Shown piece by piece: positions 32,357 through 43,586 of a stretch of 64,000 nt of DNA. The stretch is taken from the NCBI RefSeq assembly GCF_019279795.1, contig NC_056729.1, positions 1,864,684,107 to 1,864,748,106 of the forward strand, given 5' to 3'. Positions within the stretch are counted from its first letter, which is position 1; the number at the start of each line of letters is the position of its first letter. The notes beneath the pieces are model-generated. The model had not been told where the DNA came from, made no database searches, and saw nothing but the letters and a program-made list of their open reading frames with translations. The translations under genes and the position numbers were made by a program. The DNA is from Protopterus annectens (lineage: Eukaryota; Chordata; Ceratodontiformes; Protopteridae).

Positions 32357-33173
32357 CCCAGGCAGACAGACATTGGATCCCCTTTGAATGACACCAGAAT
32401 TTAAGCCAATTATTAAAGCTGATCATCTTATCACTGTATTGTGGCATCATTCTAGGTGAAGGTAGGATACTGCTCAAGGTCAGGGTCATACCTGCCTGGG
32501 CTACATAATCAGAGAGCTCCTCAATGTCTCTTTTCATGTAGTCCAAGGAGGTACGTCTCAGGTCGTTGACACCAGCGTGGACAATGACTGAGTCGTACTT
32601 GTACCTGCTGTTGAGAGACCCGAGTGCTTGTGTTATGTGGCGGATTCTAGCACCCGACAGGCAGCTTACTGTGACCTTCTCCTTACTCAGTCTGGTGAGC
32701 GGGACGTCAGTGTGTCTGACTATGGAGTCACCTATGACAAGTATGTTTGGTGTTGTATTTGGCCTTAAGGGCAGTGACTGCTTTGCACACTGATTTTGTT
32801 GTTTATGTGTTGTTTGTGTGGTGTATTGAGTTTGCAGTTGCTTGGGTGTCTGCTTTGGAGGCCTCTGCTGTTTAGGTAAATTTTTACTCAGAGCCTCCGA
32901 GTATGTCTTAGTGTGTTTATGTGTTTGATTCAGTGGTGTGGTTGAGTTATGTGAGACTGGTATTGTGGTGTGTGTAGTTGCCTTCTCCTCCTGCCTGGTC
33001 TTGCCAGTCCTGAGTTGAGAGAGCTCAGCCTCCAGTCTGGCTAAATAGCTGCATCTCTCACAAGTGTTAGTGTTACATGGGAGGAGGAGATGGTTGTCCG
33101 TGTACATGAGGCAATTGTAACATTGTCTCAGAATTCCCAGATTCACCAAATGGGCAGGAGAGGACGCCAGCAT
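32298..33173 (-). CDS. CR1-a ORF1, zinc-motif and SGNH-esterase protein
   Basis: An open frame of 291 codons. Near the N-terminus are CYNC and CERC pairs, probably a zinc knuckle, then a short coiled-coil-like stretch (YLARLEAELSQL) and a Thr/Gln-rich linker. The SGNH hydrolase blocks are VIGDSIVRHTDV (catalytic Ser), VIVHAGVNDLRR and FARDGLHLSP (Asp-His). CR1/L2 ORF1 esterases are thought to help RNP or membrane association. CR1-c starts with MSKGQ; at the same place CR1-a reads TSKGQ (ATG changed to ACG at 33,188-33,186), so translation would have to use the Met at 33,173 a few codons later. Confidence 0.85.
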   Translation of the reverse strand: MLASSPAHLVNLGILRQCYNCLMYTDNHLLLPCNTNTCERCSYLARLEAELSQLRTGKTRQEEKATTHTTIPVSHNSTTPLNQTHKHTKTYSEALSKNLPKQQRPPKQTPKQLQTQYTTQTTHKQQNQCAKQSLPLRPNTTPNILVIGDSIVRHTDVPLTRLSKEKVTVSCLSGARIRHITQALGSLNSRYKYDSVIVHAGVNDLRRTSLDYMKRDIEELSDYVAQAGMTLTLSSILPSPRMMPQYSDKMISFNNWLKFWCHSKGIQCLSAWDDMLDKPRCFARDGLHLSP

Positions 33174-33617
33174 CTGACCCTTCGACGTGCTAGAAAGAAT
33201 TATGAGTTGGTATGAGACAGAAAAGTAGTGGGCTTAGCAGGGAAGTGGGCACTCCTGGGGGGTTTTGCTAGTGAGAGATTTGTATAATATAGGAGTGCTT
33301 GACCTGCAAAGAGAATGCTTATAAGACAAGGGATATGCTTATAAGACAAGTGTTGAGCTTTTTGAGAAGAAAAAGCTATTTGGAACAAGTGCTGCACTTT
33401 TTAGCGTAGGTGTAAACTGTTTAGGTTCCTAACAGAGCAGTTCTAAGGGAAAAATTGAAGAACAGACTTTCTGGAGCCAGAAAGAGTTTAACCTTGTTTA
33501 ACCGGCACTGCCCGATGCTGCTCTAGTGGCAACTCCGCGCTAAATCGCGCTAAAGCACGTTAAAGCGTGCTTGATAGCAGGGGCTGGAAAGAAGCAGGAA
33601 TAGACCCAAAAGGGAAA
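33174..33617 (-). promoter_or_regulatory. CR1-a unique leader between monomers and ORF1
   Basis: About 440 bp of non-repeated 5' UTR. It includes a duplicated ATGCTTATAAGACAAG (about 33,314-33,350) and a GCGCTAAATCGCGCTAAAGC run (33,536-33,555). A related leader, ending at an ATGACCAAAGGGC start, is seen at about 56,640-56,960. Confidence 0.6.
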
Positions 33618-36600
33618 ATAAAACTACAGTTTCAAGTCAGTAACCACCTCTACGGGGGGCAGGGAAGCTGCTCAATGTTAGTCACTGCCACTGATGAACA
33701 GAGAGACCCTCCTTCAGCCCAAGCAAAAATGGCCTCACAGAAACATTCAAACAGTTCAGGAACAGCAAGCCTGTAACTGAACTTTTTTAACTCTCAGAAA
33801 AGTGGGAAAAAAGCAAGATTTTTTTTTTTTGTTTTTATTTTTTACAGAGATAGCAGAGGTTCACAAGTAATATCAAGTTATAACAGTGCAGTAAATGACC
33901 CCACACAAGAGTGCTAGGTCAAGGACAGAAAATATGCAAGTTTTAAGAAAAAAACGATTTAAAATTAAGTGCAAACAGGAAATTCAGCAAACAGCTTTTG
34001 GTTGTGCTCTAAATACAGCTACTAATACAGAAATCAAGTTTAACAAGCCAGAAAATGCTCAAGCTAGTCAGCTATGCAGAAAAACTTAGCAAATAAACAG
34101 AGAAAAATAACTTAAAATCTCAAAGTGGCTGCCTTCTTCTCTCAGCATTTTTTCCTCTTGGAGGGTGCTTCACCAACAGCCAACAAGCCTGAAAAGATGC
34201 TCAAACCACGAGGCAACTAGGTTTTAAGAGAGGAAGATGAAGGAGTTATGGAAATGACCCCTAGTGGCCAATAAAACTACAGTTTCAAGTCAGTAACCAC
34301 CTCACGGGGGCAGGGAAGCTGCTCAATGTTAGTCACTGCCACTGATGAACAGAGAGACCCTCCTTCAGCCCAAGCAAAATGGCCTCACAGAAACTTTCAA
34401 ACAGTTCAGGAACAGCAAGCCTGTAACTGAACTTTTAACTCTCAGAAAAGTGGGGAAAAAGCAAGATTTTTTTTTTTTTTTACAGAGATAGCAGAGGTTC
34501 ACAAGTAATATCAAGTTATAACAGTGCAGTAAATGACCCCACACAAGAGTGCTAGGTCAAGGACAGAAAATATGCAAGTTTTAAGAAAAACGATTTAAAA
34601 TTAAGTGCAAACAGGAAATTCAGCAAACAGCTTTTGGTTGTGCTCTAAATACAGCTACTAATACAGAAATCAAGTTTAACAAGCCAGAAAATGCTCAAGC
34701 TAGTCAGCTATGCAGAAAAACTTAGCAAATAAAAAGAGAAAAAATACTTAAAATCTCAAAAGTGGCTCCCTTCTTCTCTCAGCGTTTTTACCTCTTGGAG
34801 GGTGCTTCACCAACAGCCAACAAGCCTGAAAAGACGCTCAAACCACGAGGCAACTAGGTTTTAAGAGAGGAAGATGAAGGAGTTATGGAAATGACCCCTA
34901 GTGGCCAATAAAACTACAGTTTCAAGTCAGTAACCACCTCTACGGGGGCAGGGAAGCTGCTCAATGTTAGTCACTGCCACTGATGAACACAGAGACCCTC
35001 CTTCAGCCCAAGCAAAATGGCCTCACAGAAACGTTCAAACAGTTCAGGAACAGCAAGCCTGTAACTGAACTTTTTTAACTCTCAGAAAAGTGGGAAAAAA
35101 GCAAGATTGTTTTTGTTTTTGTTTTTTCAGAGATAGCAGAGGTTCACAAGTAATATCAAGTTATAACAGTGCAGTAAATGACCCCACACAAGAGTGCTAG
35201 GTCAAGGACAGAAAATATGCAAGTTTTAAGAAAAAACGATTTAAAATTAAGTGCAAACAGGAAATTCAGCAAACAGCTTTTGGTTGTGCTCTAAATACAG
35301 CTACTAATACAGAAATCAAGTTTAACAAGCCAGAAAATGCTCAAGCTAGTCAGCTATGCAGAAAAACATAGCAAATAAACAGAGAAAAAATACTTAAAAT
35401 CTCAAAAGTGGCTCCCTTCTTCTCTCAGCGTTTTTTCCTCTTGGAGGGTGCTTCACCAACAGCCAACAAGCCTGAAAAGACGCTCAAACCACGAGGCAAC
35501 TAGGTTTTAAGAGAGGAAGATGAAGGAGTTATGGAAATGACCCCTAGTGGCCAATAAAACTACAGTTTCAAGTCAGTAACCACCTCTACGGGGGCAGGGA
35601 AGCTGCTCAATGTTAGTCACTGCCACTGATGAACAGAGAGACCCTCCTTCAGCCCAAGCAAAAATGGCCTCACAGAAACGTTCAAACAGTTCAGGAACAG
35701 CAAGCCTGTAACTGAACTTTTTTAACTCTCAGAAAAGTGGGAAAAAAGCAAGATTTTTTTTGTTTTTGTTTTTCCAGAGATAGCAGAGGTTCACAAGTAA
35801 TATCAAGTTATAACAGTGCAGTAAATGACCCCACACAAGAGTGCTAGGTCAAGGACAGAAAATATGCAAGTTTTAAGAAAAAAACGATTTAAAATTAAGT
35901 GCAAACAGGAAATTCAGCAAACAGCTTTTGGTTGTGCTCTAAATACAGCTACTAATACAGAAATCAAGTTTAACAAGCCAGAAAATGCTCAAGCTAGTCA
36001 GCTATGCAGAAAAACATAGCAAATAAACAGAGAAAAAATACTTAAAATCTCAAAAGTGGCTCCCTTCTTCTCTCAGCGTTTTTTCCTCTTGGAGGGTGCT
36101 TCACCAACAGCCAACAAGCCTGAAAAGACGCTCAAACCACGAGGCAACTAGGTTTTAAGAGAGGAAGATGAAGGAGTTATGGAAATGAGGCCAATAAAAC
36201 TACAGTTTCAAGTCAGTAACCACCTCTACGGGGGGCAGGGAAGCTGCTCAATGTTAGTCACTGCCACTGATGAACAGAGAGACCCTCCTTCAGCCCAAGC
36301 AAAAATGGCCTCACAGAAACTTTCAAACAGTTCAGGAACAGCAAGCCTGTAACTGAACTTTTTTAACTCTCAGAAAAGTGGGAAAAAAGCAAGATTTTTT
36401 TTTGTTTGTTTTTGTTTTTTACAGAGATAGCAGAGGTTCACAAGTAATATCAAGTTATAACAGTGCAGTAAATGACCACACACAAGAGTGCTAGGTCAAG
36501 GACAGAAAATATGCAAGTTTTAAGAAAAAAACGATTTAAAATTAAGTGCAAACAGGAAATTCAGCAAACAGCTTTTGGTTGTGCTCTAAATACAGCTACT

Positions 36601-36987
36601 AATACAGAAATCAAGTTTAACAAGCCAGAAAATGCTCAAGCTAGTCAGCTATGCAGAAAAACTTAGCAAATAAACAGAGAAAAAATACTTAAAATCTCAA
36701 AAGTGGCTCCCTTCTTCTCTCAGCATTTTTTCCTCTTGGAGGGTGCTTCACCAATAGCCAACAAGCCTGAAAAGATGCTCAAACCACGAGGCAACTAGGT
36801 TTTAAGAGAGGAAGATGAAGGAGTTATGGAAATGACCCCTAGTGGCCAATAAAACTACAGTTTCAAGTCAGTAACCACCTCTACGGGGGGCAGGGAAGCT
36901 GCTCAATGTTAGTCACTGCCACTGATGAACAGAGAGACCCTCCTTCAGCCCAAGCAAAAATGGCCTCACAGAAACTTTCAAACAGTT
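33618..36987 (-). repeat. CR1-a 5' UTR tandem monomers (~646 bp, 5.2 copies)
   Basis: ATAAAACTACAGTTTCAAGT recurs at 33,618, 34,271, 34,908, 35,554, 36,194 and 36,849, giving units of 653, 637, 646, 640 and 655 bp plus a 139-bp partial unit at the 5' end. The copies are nearly identical, differing mainly in T- or G-run lengths and a few bases (one unit lacks ACCCCTAGT before GGCC). Position and layout match the promoter monomers of rodent L1. The 64-codon ORF visible in some copies looks incidental. Confidence 0.92.
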
Positions 36988-38459
36988 CAGCATACCTGCA
37001 TAGTTGTGATTACAGGGACTCTGCATTCTTCCTGTATAGATATGGGCCCTTTAGGGGGTGGGGGGTAAAGTTAGCAATGAACCTATCTGCCAGGATGTTG
37101 GCAATATCAGTTGGTTCTGTAATTTTCGTGCCGTTGTGCTGTAACTCAGAGCAGATCTGGGTGTTGCCATTGAGATTCTTGACATAGCTATAGAATGCTT
37201 TGTGGTTGTCCTTAGAATTAGTGGCGATTTTTATGTTTTCGTAGCTAGCTTTGGAGGATCTTATAAGGAATCTCAGCGTCTTACTGAGGCTGACCAGGGA
37301 GCTCCTCCACTCATGGGATTTTACTCTCTTTTGTAACAGTTTCTTCCTTCTGTTGTACAGTTTGTTTATGGCAGGGGGGACCACTAGATTGGCTTCCTTT
37401 TTTTGGAGGATAGCATCTTGGTTCTGTTTGGGATAGCATGATCCATGCACTTGTGTAAGTGCTTATAGAGTGCATTTGTATAGGATTCAGCAGTTGTAAC
37501 TGTATTGTCCATCTGCATGGGTGTCACGAAGTTCACCACTTCTGTCTTAAGAAGCATGAAGTTGGCTTTGGAGAAAATTTTTACCATGCTTTCCTTAATG
37601 GGGGATGGGGGCGGGATGTGGATATCAAGGGTGATTAGCTTATGGTCAGATCGGACCAACGAGGAGTTGACTTCAGGTGTGGAACACTGGTCACTCATGT
37701 TGGTAATGACTAGGTCTAGGATATTGTTGCCCCTGGTGGGGGTGTGGATAAGTTGATCCAGGGCATTGGAGTTTATGAATTCCAGAAAGCGTTGAGCTAA
37801 GGAGTTGGTACACAAGTAGTTTTCCCAGTTAATGGTGGGGTAGTTGAAGTCGCCCATTATTAGGGTGTTTGGTTGAACCCTAATATTTTCCAGTACATCA
37901 AGAAAAAGGAGTGGGAATCCTGGGGCATCGTGGTGGATCTGTAGCAAGCTACAATTTGGATTGCAGTTTTGCCTAGAGTTAGTTGCCCTTGGATAATGTC
38001 TGATGCATTATGCTGAGCAACTAGCCTGGAGGTATGGATATCCTTAATGAATATAGACACACCTCTGCCTTTGGTGTTTTGGTCCAGGTTACATGGCTGA
38101 AAAGTGTGGTATGGGTTATAGGCTGGTAGTGCAGGGGTGCTCTCTGGAGTCTTGAACCAGGTCTCATTCACTGCACAAATATCGATGTTCTCCATTTTAA
38201 GGAGTGCCTCGAGTGAGTACATTTTGAGATTTCGACTTCTAGCATTGGGTAGCATTACCCTCAATTTTTGCTTGCCTGTTCCTGTTACGGTGGTGAAATT
38301 ATTTGAACCTTGCCTAATAAGGCACTATAGGGGCAGCAAGAGCCTTAGCCAGTATCTGGAATCCCAGGGGCGACAGGTGCAGGCCATCTGTTGCAAAGCA
38401 TCGTGGAATGTCGACCATGTCATCCCAAGCAGACAGATACTGGATCCCCTTAGAATGAC
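36988..38459 (-). pseudogene. CR1-b, 5' segment (ORF1 end and endonuclease)
   Basis: The segment carries the end of ORF1 (truncated at about 38,459, around the SAWDDM/GIQYL region), then the ORF2 endonuclease: LPNARSRNLKMYSLEALL, VNETWFKTPE, IMGDFNYPTINWEN, LVITNMSDQCSTPEV and SLVRSDHKLITL. The linker with NKLYNRRKKLLQKR and NHKAFYSYVKNLNG follows. It continues at 29,287 once CR1-a is removed. Frame breaks lie near 37,900 and 37,400. Confidence 0.88.
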
Positions 38460-38996
38460 TTATCTCATTTAGAATGACTCATCTCATTGCAATATCAGAA
38501 ATTTACTTTGTAGAATACATTATCAGACCTGCAGTTAATGACAGCTAATGTGAAAGTAGTAGACACACAACACTTCACATGTTATTAGTAATACTGGCAA
38601 TATCTGATTTTTAAACAACAACACAATGGTATCAGAAGATGTGATTAAATATATTTATACCACCTTCTGTAAAATTATTAAGTAGTTTCAAACCATGCAT
38701 CAGCTGTCCTTTTTATCTAAGTTCAATGCAGTCACACCTTGTACCAAAGAGGAAAATTACCTGACGGGTGTATTTTCTTCGCTGAGTACTATTCAGAGTG
38801 CTGATGGCCGCACAATGCAGCCAAATGCGGAAGGAAATATTTATCAGAAGCATTCACACAACTTTTTTGGAGTAATGACTTGAAAAAACATGAAATGAAT
38901 CATAGTGTATATCTAGCAATGAGCAGAGCTACTACTGCATAGAACAAGTTCTGGCAGACAGATAAACGAGGCTTCGAAAAAAGGTAAAAGTGCTGT
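38460..38996. repeat. Right part of the interrupted tandem repeat, up to the gap
   Basis: Segments GATGTG-TTAAATATATTTATACC and CATCAGCTGTCCTTTTTATCTAAG match 27,015-27,100, and CAGAGTGCTGATGG matches 27,430-27,460. An 18-bp tandem duplication (TTAGAATGACTTATCTCA-like) sits at the CR1-b junction, about 38,450-38,490. Confidence 0.6.
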
Positions 38997-39496
38997 NNNN
39001 NNNNNNNNNNNNNNNNNNNNNNNNNNNNNNNNNNNNNNNNNNNNNNNNNNNNNNNNNNNNNNNNNNNNNNNNNNNNNNNNNNNNNNNNNNNNNNNNNNNN
39101 NNNNNNNNNNNNNNNNNNNNNNNNNNNNNNNNNNNNNNNNNNNNNNNNNNNNNNNNNNNNNNNNNNNNNNNNNNNNNNNNNNNNNNNNNNNNNNNNNNNN
39201 NNNNNNNNNNNNNNNNNNNNNNNNNNNNNNNNNNNNNNNNNNNNNNNNNNNNNNNNNNNNNNNNNNNNNNNNNNNNNNNNNNNNNNNNNNNNNNNNNNNN
39301 NNNNNNNNNNNNNNNNNNNNNNNNNNNNNNNNNNNNNNNNNNNNNNNNNNNNNNNNNNNNNNNNNNNNNNNNNNNNNNNNNNNNNNNNNNNNNNNNNNNN
39401 NNNNNNNNNNNNNNNNNNNNNNNNNNNNNNNNNNNNNNNNNNNNNNNNNNNNNNNNNNNNNNNNNNNNNNNNNNNNNNNNNNNNNNNNNNNNNNNN
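38997..39496. other. Assembly gap, exactly 500 N
   Basis: The round length indicates a placeholder of unknown true size. DIRS-D enters the gap with about 4 kb of its expected body unseen, so the real gap could be several kilobases. Confidence 0.98.
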
Positions 39497-41215
39497 CCAC
39501 TGTCTTGGTCTATAAGAAGCTTGTGTTTGAGGCCTTCCTCTGGAGCGTCTATATCTACCCCTCTGAGGCCTGTCTGAAGTGGGAAAGGACCAATTTTTTG
39601 AAGGCCAATTCCTGCTAAATCTAGGTGGCTGTACTTGTAAGAAATCTAACTGTTTGCATGGATTTCGCCTTATCCTCCATCTTTTTAATCACCTCTTCAG
39701 TTTTTGATCCAAACAAAACATTATGCTGAACAGGAGCATCCAATAATTTAGCCTTTACTTGTTCAGGTAAATTTTGTTCCTTTAGCCATGCATGCCTTCT
39801 AATGACTATGTCAGAGGCCGCAGCCCTACAAGAAGCCTCCAAGGCATCAAATCCACAGTGTAGACCATGCTTCCCAACTTGTTCAGTGGCATGCAATAAG
39901 TCATGTAATTCCTTATCATCTGCACAGGCAGAAATGGAAGTAAGCTTTTGTTTTAAAACAGACAAGAGAAATTGCTGGTATTTTAGCATATGAAACTGAC
40001 AGTTTAAAGCCCTAATGGACAAAGTAGCAGAAGTGTACACCTTTTTGCCCCATCTTTCTAAGGATCGAGAATCCTTTTCAGTAGGAATGGGATTTTTGGC
40101 AGAAGCGGCCTTAACTCCCTTAGGACCCTGAGAAATGGTTTCAGGGTCAGCAGAAGGGTTCTTGTATAAAAACTGATGGGAATCAGGAACCCTGTAATAT
40201 CTATCAGGCTTAACAGGAGCAGGAGGAAAAGAGTCAGGGTTAAGTTAGCCTCCGAAAAAGCATCATCCACAATATCCAAAACAGGAGGAATAGCCAGGGG
40301 TCTATGTTGGGGAAGAAGAAGAAAATCCCTCAGTCTTTTCTTACATTCTGAATACTCCTGTCCTTCCCAGTGGAAATGTTCCCTCATTTCATGCAACGTT
40401 TCCCCAAAAGAGAAATCCACAGGGGGAGAAGCTGAAGGAATGGATTCTTCAGCATCAGAATCCTCATAAGGAGGGAAAGAATATTCCTGATCAGAAGAAG
40501 AAACTGAGGAAACAGAAGCCTGATCAGAGGAATCATAATAAACATCCTGCCTTGGCCTTTTATCTGGAGGGGGATGTGAACCCCTAATCATAGTAAGTAA
40601 ATCCTCCGCCATCTTGAGTAACTGTTTCTGTGACTTGGGAGCCGGTTCAGAGGAGGCCTGTGTTGTAGTCTTTGATTTAGAAGGAGTCTTTGCCTTTGTC
40701 TTTGCCTTTATTAGAAGCTGAGTAGGCCTGAAAACCCTTGAAGCCGGTACCTGCACAGCGGCTCCGGACCCATCCGAAGGAGCATTGTCCGAAGGTCCTG
40801 CAACAGAAATATTTAAAGGCCTGGTCGGCTCCTCATGAAAGTCCGTTTCGGCCGTCGGTTCTGAAATGGCCGACAACAGGGGCTGCAAAAGCGCCTCACT
40901 GACGACGGCTGAACCTGAAGCTGGCTCCGCTTGTGCGCTATCATCAGATTTGGACCTCGGAGACCTGTCTTTATCCTTGCAACGTTTGTGAACTCTGGTA
41001 GCCAGAACCGTATCCGATGACATTTTGTAGTTAAGCCTACGGTAATGAAAAGCAAAATCGTACCTTTGCTTAATTGTACGTTGATTGAATCTAGCACAAA
41101 ACCGACAACTAGCTACGTCGTGGTCAGGGCCTAAGCAAGGAATACAGTAAGAATGAAAATCCTTATGAGGTTTTTGCTTCCCACATGAAATACAATTATT
41201 AACTTTTTCTGACAT
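39497..41215 (-). pseudogene. DIRS-D gag-like protein
   Basis: Starts MSEKVNNCISCGKQ with the Cys/His cluster (CIPCLGPDHD, CRFC). The Ser/Pro/Asp-rich middle and the REHFHWEGQEYSECKKRLRDF segment are in one frame to about 40,250, where a one-base loss shifts the frame. A second open piece (40,040-39,621) has YTSATLSIRALN and SCRAAASDIVIRRHAW. The tail is broken again near 39,640. It appears slightly more diverged from A than B and C are from each other. Confidence 0.85.
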
Positions 41216-41532
41216 CGGAGTGGAGCAAGAAAAAGTTTCTAACGGGTACTTAGCTTTGAGTGGAGAAGAAAATCTTCGGACTGAAGTATATCAGAAAAAA
41301 TCGCCAGGAGTCAGCCGACCGGCACTTGCGAACTGCTATCACTGCATGGCAAGAAAGACTGGAGAAGATGGTGTCAGCTGTCAGCTTTGTACTCCTGGCG
41401 CTCTGATGTCAGGCAGCATGGTTGAACAGCCGACGCCGGACCCAGACTTTGGGATTCTGGCCGACCGAGGGCTGCCTGCCGGCAGGGGAGAACCCTACAG
41501 TCATGACTGCAACAGTGAAACACGATGAACAT
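39497..41532 (-). mobile_element. DIRS-D, 5' part only (gag), remainder in gap
   Basis: The element begins at the right tip GATGAACAT (41,532) with a promoter-like ITR in which the CRE-like box is mutated (TGACATCA). It runs through gag and disappears into the N gap. RT and recombinase are not visible on the other side of the gap. Confidence 0.85.
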
Positions 41533-41714
41533 CAAGGGAATATAGGAAGAAGAGGGGTTGGAGGGAGGGTAACCTGGACTGCAGCAGTGTGAACACTCGA
41601 ACATCTACATTTATGGTAGGTACACAACTGTACTATGTTCGTGTTACACTGCTGCAGTCATCACACTTGGGTAGAATCCCAAAGCTAAGGTAGGGTGGAT
41701 GGCACTAAACAGGA

Positions 41715-42755
41715 TTAAGAGAGGCAAGGATGCCCCAGCACTGCAGTGGCAAAACCAGCCCTGGACTTTGAATACAGAGGGAGATGATAATGCTTGAAGG
41801 TGTGTACTGAACTCCAGGTAGCAGCCTCAAAAATATTTTTGGTTGGAACCCCTCTGAGGAAGGCTGTTGAGGTTGCTGTGGCCCTGGTGGAATGGGGCCT
41901 GATGATGCCAGGCACCAGTTTCCCATGGTGTGTGTAGCAGAATCGGATGCAATGTCCTATCCATTTTGAAATGGTCTGTTTAGAAATTGCTTTTCCCAGT
42001 GATCTTGTAGCATAAGAAACAAAAAGTTTGTCTGATTTTATGAAGGACTTGGCTTTACCCAAATAAAACCGTAATTGTCTGTGAATGTCTAGAGAGTGAA
42101 GTAACTTTTCTCCTTTGTTCTGGGGTTTGGGGTAAAAGGTGGGCAAATGGATAGTCTGGTTCAAGGCCACACTGGAAATTACCTTTGGCATGAAAGAAGG
42201 ATTAGTACGTAGTGAAACTCTGTCTTGGTGGAAAATAATGAAGGGTTCTACTGCCATTAGAGCCTGTAGCGCCAAAACCCATCAAGCAGAGGTAATAGCC
42301 AGCAGTAGTGCTGTTTTCCAAGACAAGTATTGTAGATCAGCTGAAAAGGCTGGTTCGAAGGGAGGGAGAGTGAGCTTTTCTAACACAAAATTGAGGTCCC
42401 AAGTAGGGGTGGGAGGTCTACGGGGTGGTCTGATATTCTTCGCTCCTCTGAGGTATTGTCTAAGCAGAGATTGTGAGAAAATGGGTGGATCTAAATCATA
42501 ATGAGCTGAAATAGCTGAAGCGTGAATTTTGATAGAGGAGAAGGAAAGACCCTTGTGCAATAGTTCAGTTAAGTACTGCAGAATCTGTGGGATATCTGGA
42601 ACGAGAGGATTTTGGCCTTTGGCTTGGTTCCAGGTGCAGAATCTTTTCCATTTGTCTGAGTATGTTTTTCTGGTGCTGGGTCTCCTGGCCTCCAAGATGA
42701 CATCCATAACATCCTTAGAGAGAAAAGCTGCCTGATTACTCAAGTTATCCACCAT
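41715..42755 (-). pseudogene. DIRS-B tyrosine recombinase
   Basis: The core-binding part is open at 42,282-42,755 (RRPSTRKTYSDKWKRF, AISAHYDLDPP, RQYLRGAKNIRPPRR). The catalytic part (42,275-41,715) keeps the RPHSTRATA box and the KHYHLPLYSKSRAGF Tyr segment. The first catalytic arginine is lost: where A reads TSAGRVSELQ, B reads TSA-stop-WVLALQ (about 42,275). One residue is also missing before KHYHLPLY. Confidence 0.88.
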
Positions 42756-42797
42756 GCAGCCAGGTTTGGAGTCTTGAGCTGACTGTGAAGCATCTGG

Positions 42798-43547
42798 TTA
42801 TGGTATTGAACCAGTAGGAGAGGTAACTGAGGTAGAATCCATGAAGGGCCCTGTGCCATGTTCCTTAATATGGGATACCAGTGCTGTCATGGCCAGTCTG
42901 GTGCAATGAGGATCATTTTTGGCCTGTCTCGCTTGGCCTTCAGCAGTACCTTTGCCAGAAGAGGCAGTGGAAAGAAGGCATATACTGTTAATGTTTTCCA
43001 ACTGAATGACAGGGCGTCCACTTTCCAAGCTTGTGAGTGATAGGTCCTTGTGCAGAATTTCTGCAGCTGGTAGTTCTGGGGGGATGCAAAAAGGTATATA
43101 TCCGGGCACCCCCATTTTTGAGTAATCATCATGAATACTTTTGGGTCTAGTTTCCATTCGTGAGGTTCCATGATTCTTCTGCTTAGCTTGTCTGCCAATG
43201 TATTTTTCCTTCCTGGCAGGAAGCGTGCATGTAGTTGAACTTTGTAGTTCAGTGCAGTGTTCCACAAGTTCATTGCTTGCCTGCAGAGGGGGTAGGAGTG
43301 AGTGCCCCCCTTGCTTGTTTATGTACCACATTACTGTGGCGTTGTCCGTCTGAATCAGAAGTTGTCCAGGATGCAACAGATCCTTGAATGCTGTCGGGGC
43401 ATTTTGTACTGCTAGCATCTCTTTTTGATTGATGTGAAGGTGCCTTTGAGCTGCATTCCATTTGTCATGTAAACACTGTCCTGCCATGTGTGCTCCCCAG
43501 GCGTAATCTGAGGAGTCTGTTGTTATTGTCTGACTTGCTGTGGGCAT
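42798..43547 (-). pseudogene. DIRS-B RNase H and methyltransferase-like segment
   Basis: RNase H shows TTDSSDYAWGAHMAG, EMLAVQNA, TDNATVMWYINKQGG and NTLADKLSRR, and is followed by KWGCPDIYLFAS and LILIAPDWP-type text. A frameshift near 43,285 splits it. Confidence 0.82.
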
Positions 43548-43586
43548 GGTGAAGGGCTGACCCTTGCTGAGGTGACATGCCTGAGC

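Larger units (their letters stand above)
29288..36987 (-). mobile_element. CR1-a, full-length 7.7-kb CR1-like LINE nested in CR1-b
   Basis: The element reads 5' to 3' from 36,987 to 29,288: a 5' UTR of about 5.2 tandem ~646-bp monomers, a unique leader, ORF1 (zinc motif plus SGNH esterase), ORF2 (endonuclease plus RT), a ~110-bp 3' UTR and a (TATGAACC) octamer tail. CAGC occurs once on each side (29,284-29,287; 36,988-36,991). Removing the element with one CAGC rejoins CR1-b in frame (MQVCCTLSKAKN). ORF1 is open but ORF2 has several single-base frame errors, some in homopolymers. Confidence 0.9.

Noticed and set aside
33895..36666. A repeated 64-codon plus-strand ORF in the 646-bp monomers
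   Set aside because: It is open in only some units, lies antisense to the LINE, has no recognisable domain, and its conservation is explained by the near-identity of the monomers.
33618..36987. CRISPR-like array or free satellite DNA
   Set aside because: The units are ~646 bp without short spaced repeats, and the array ends exactly at the LINE insertion boundary, so it belongs to CR1-a.
38913..39577. Long ORFs on both strands across 38,913-39,577
   Set aside because: They are translations of the N gap and carry no information.
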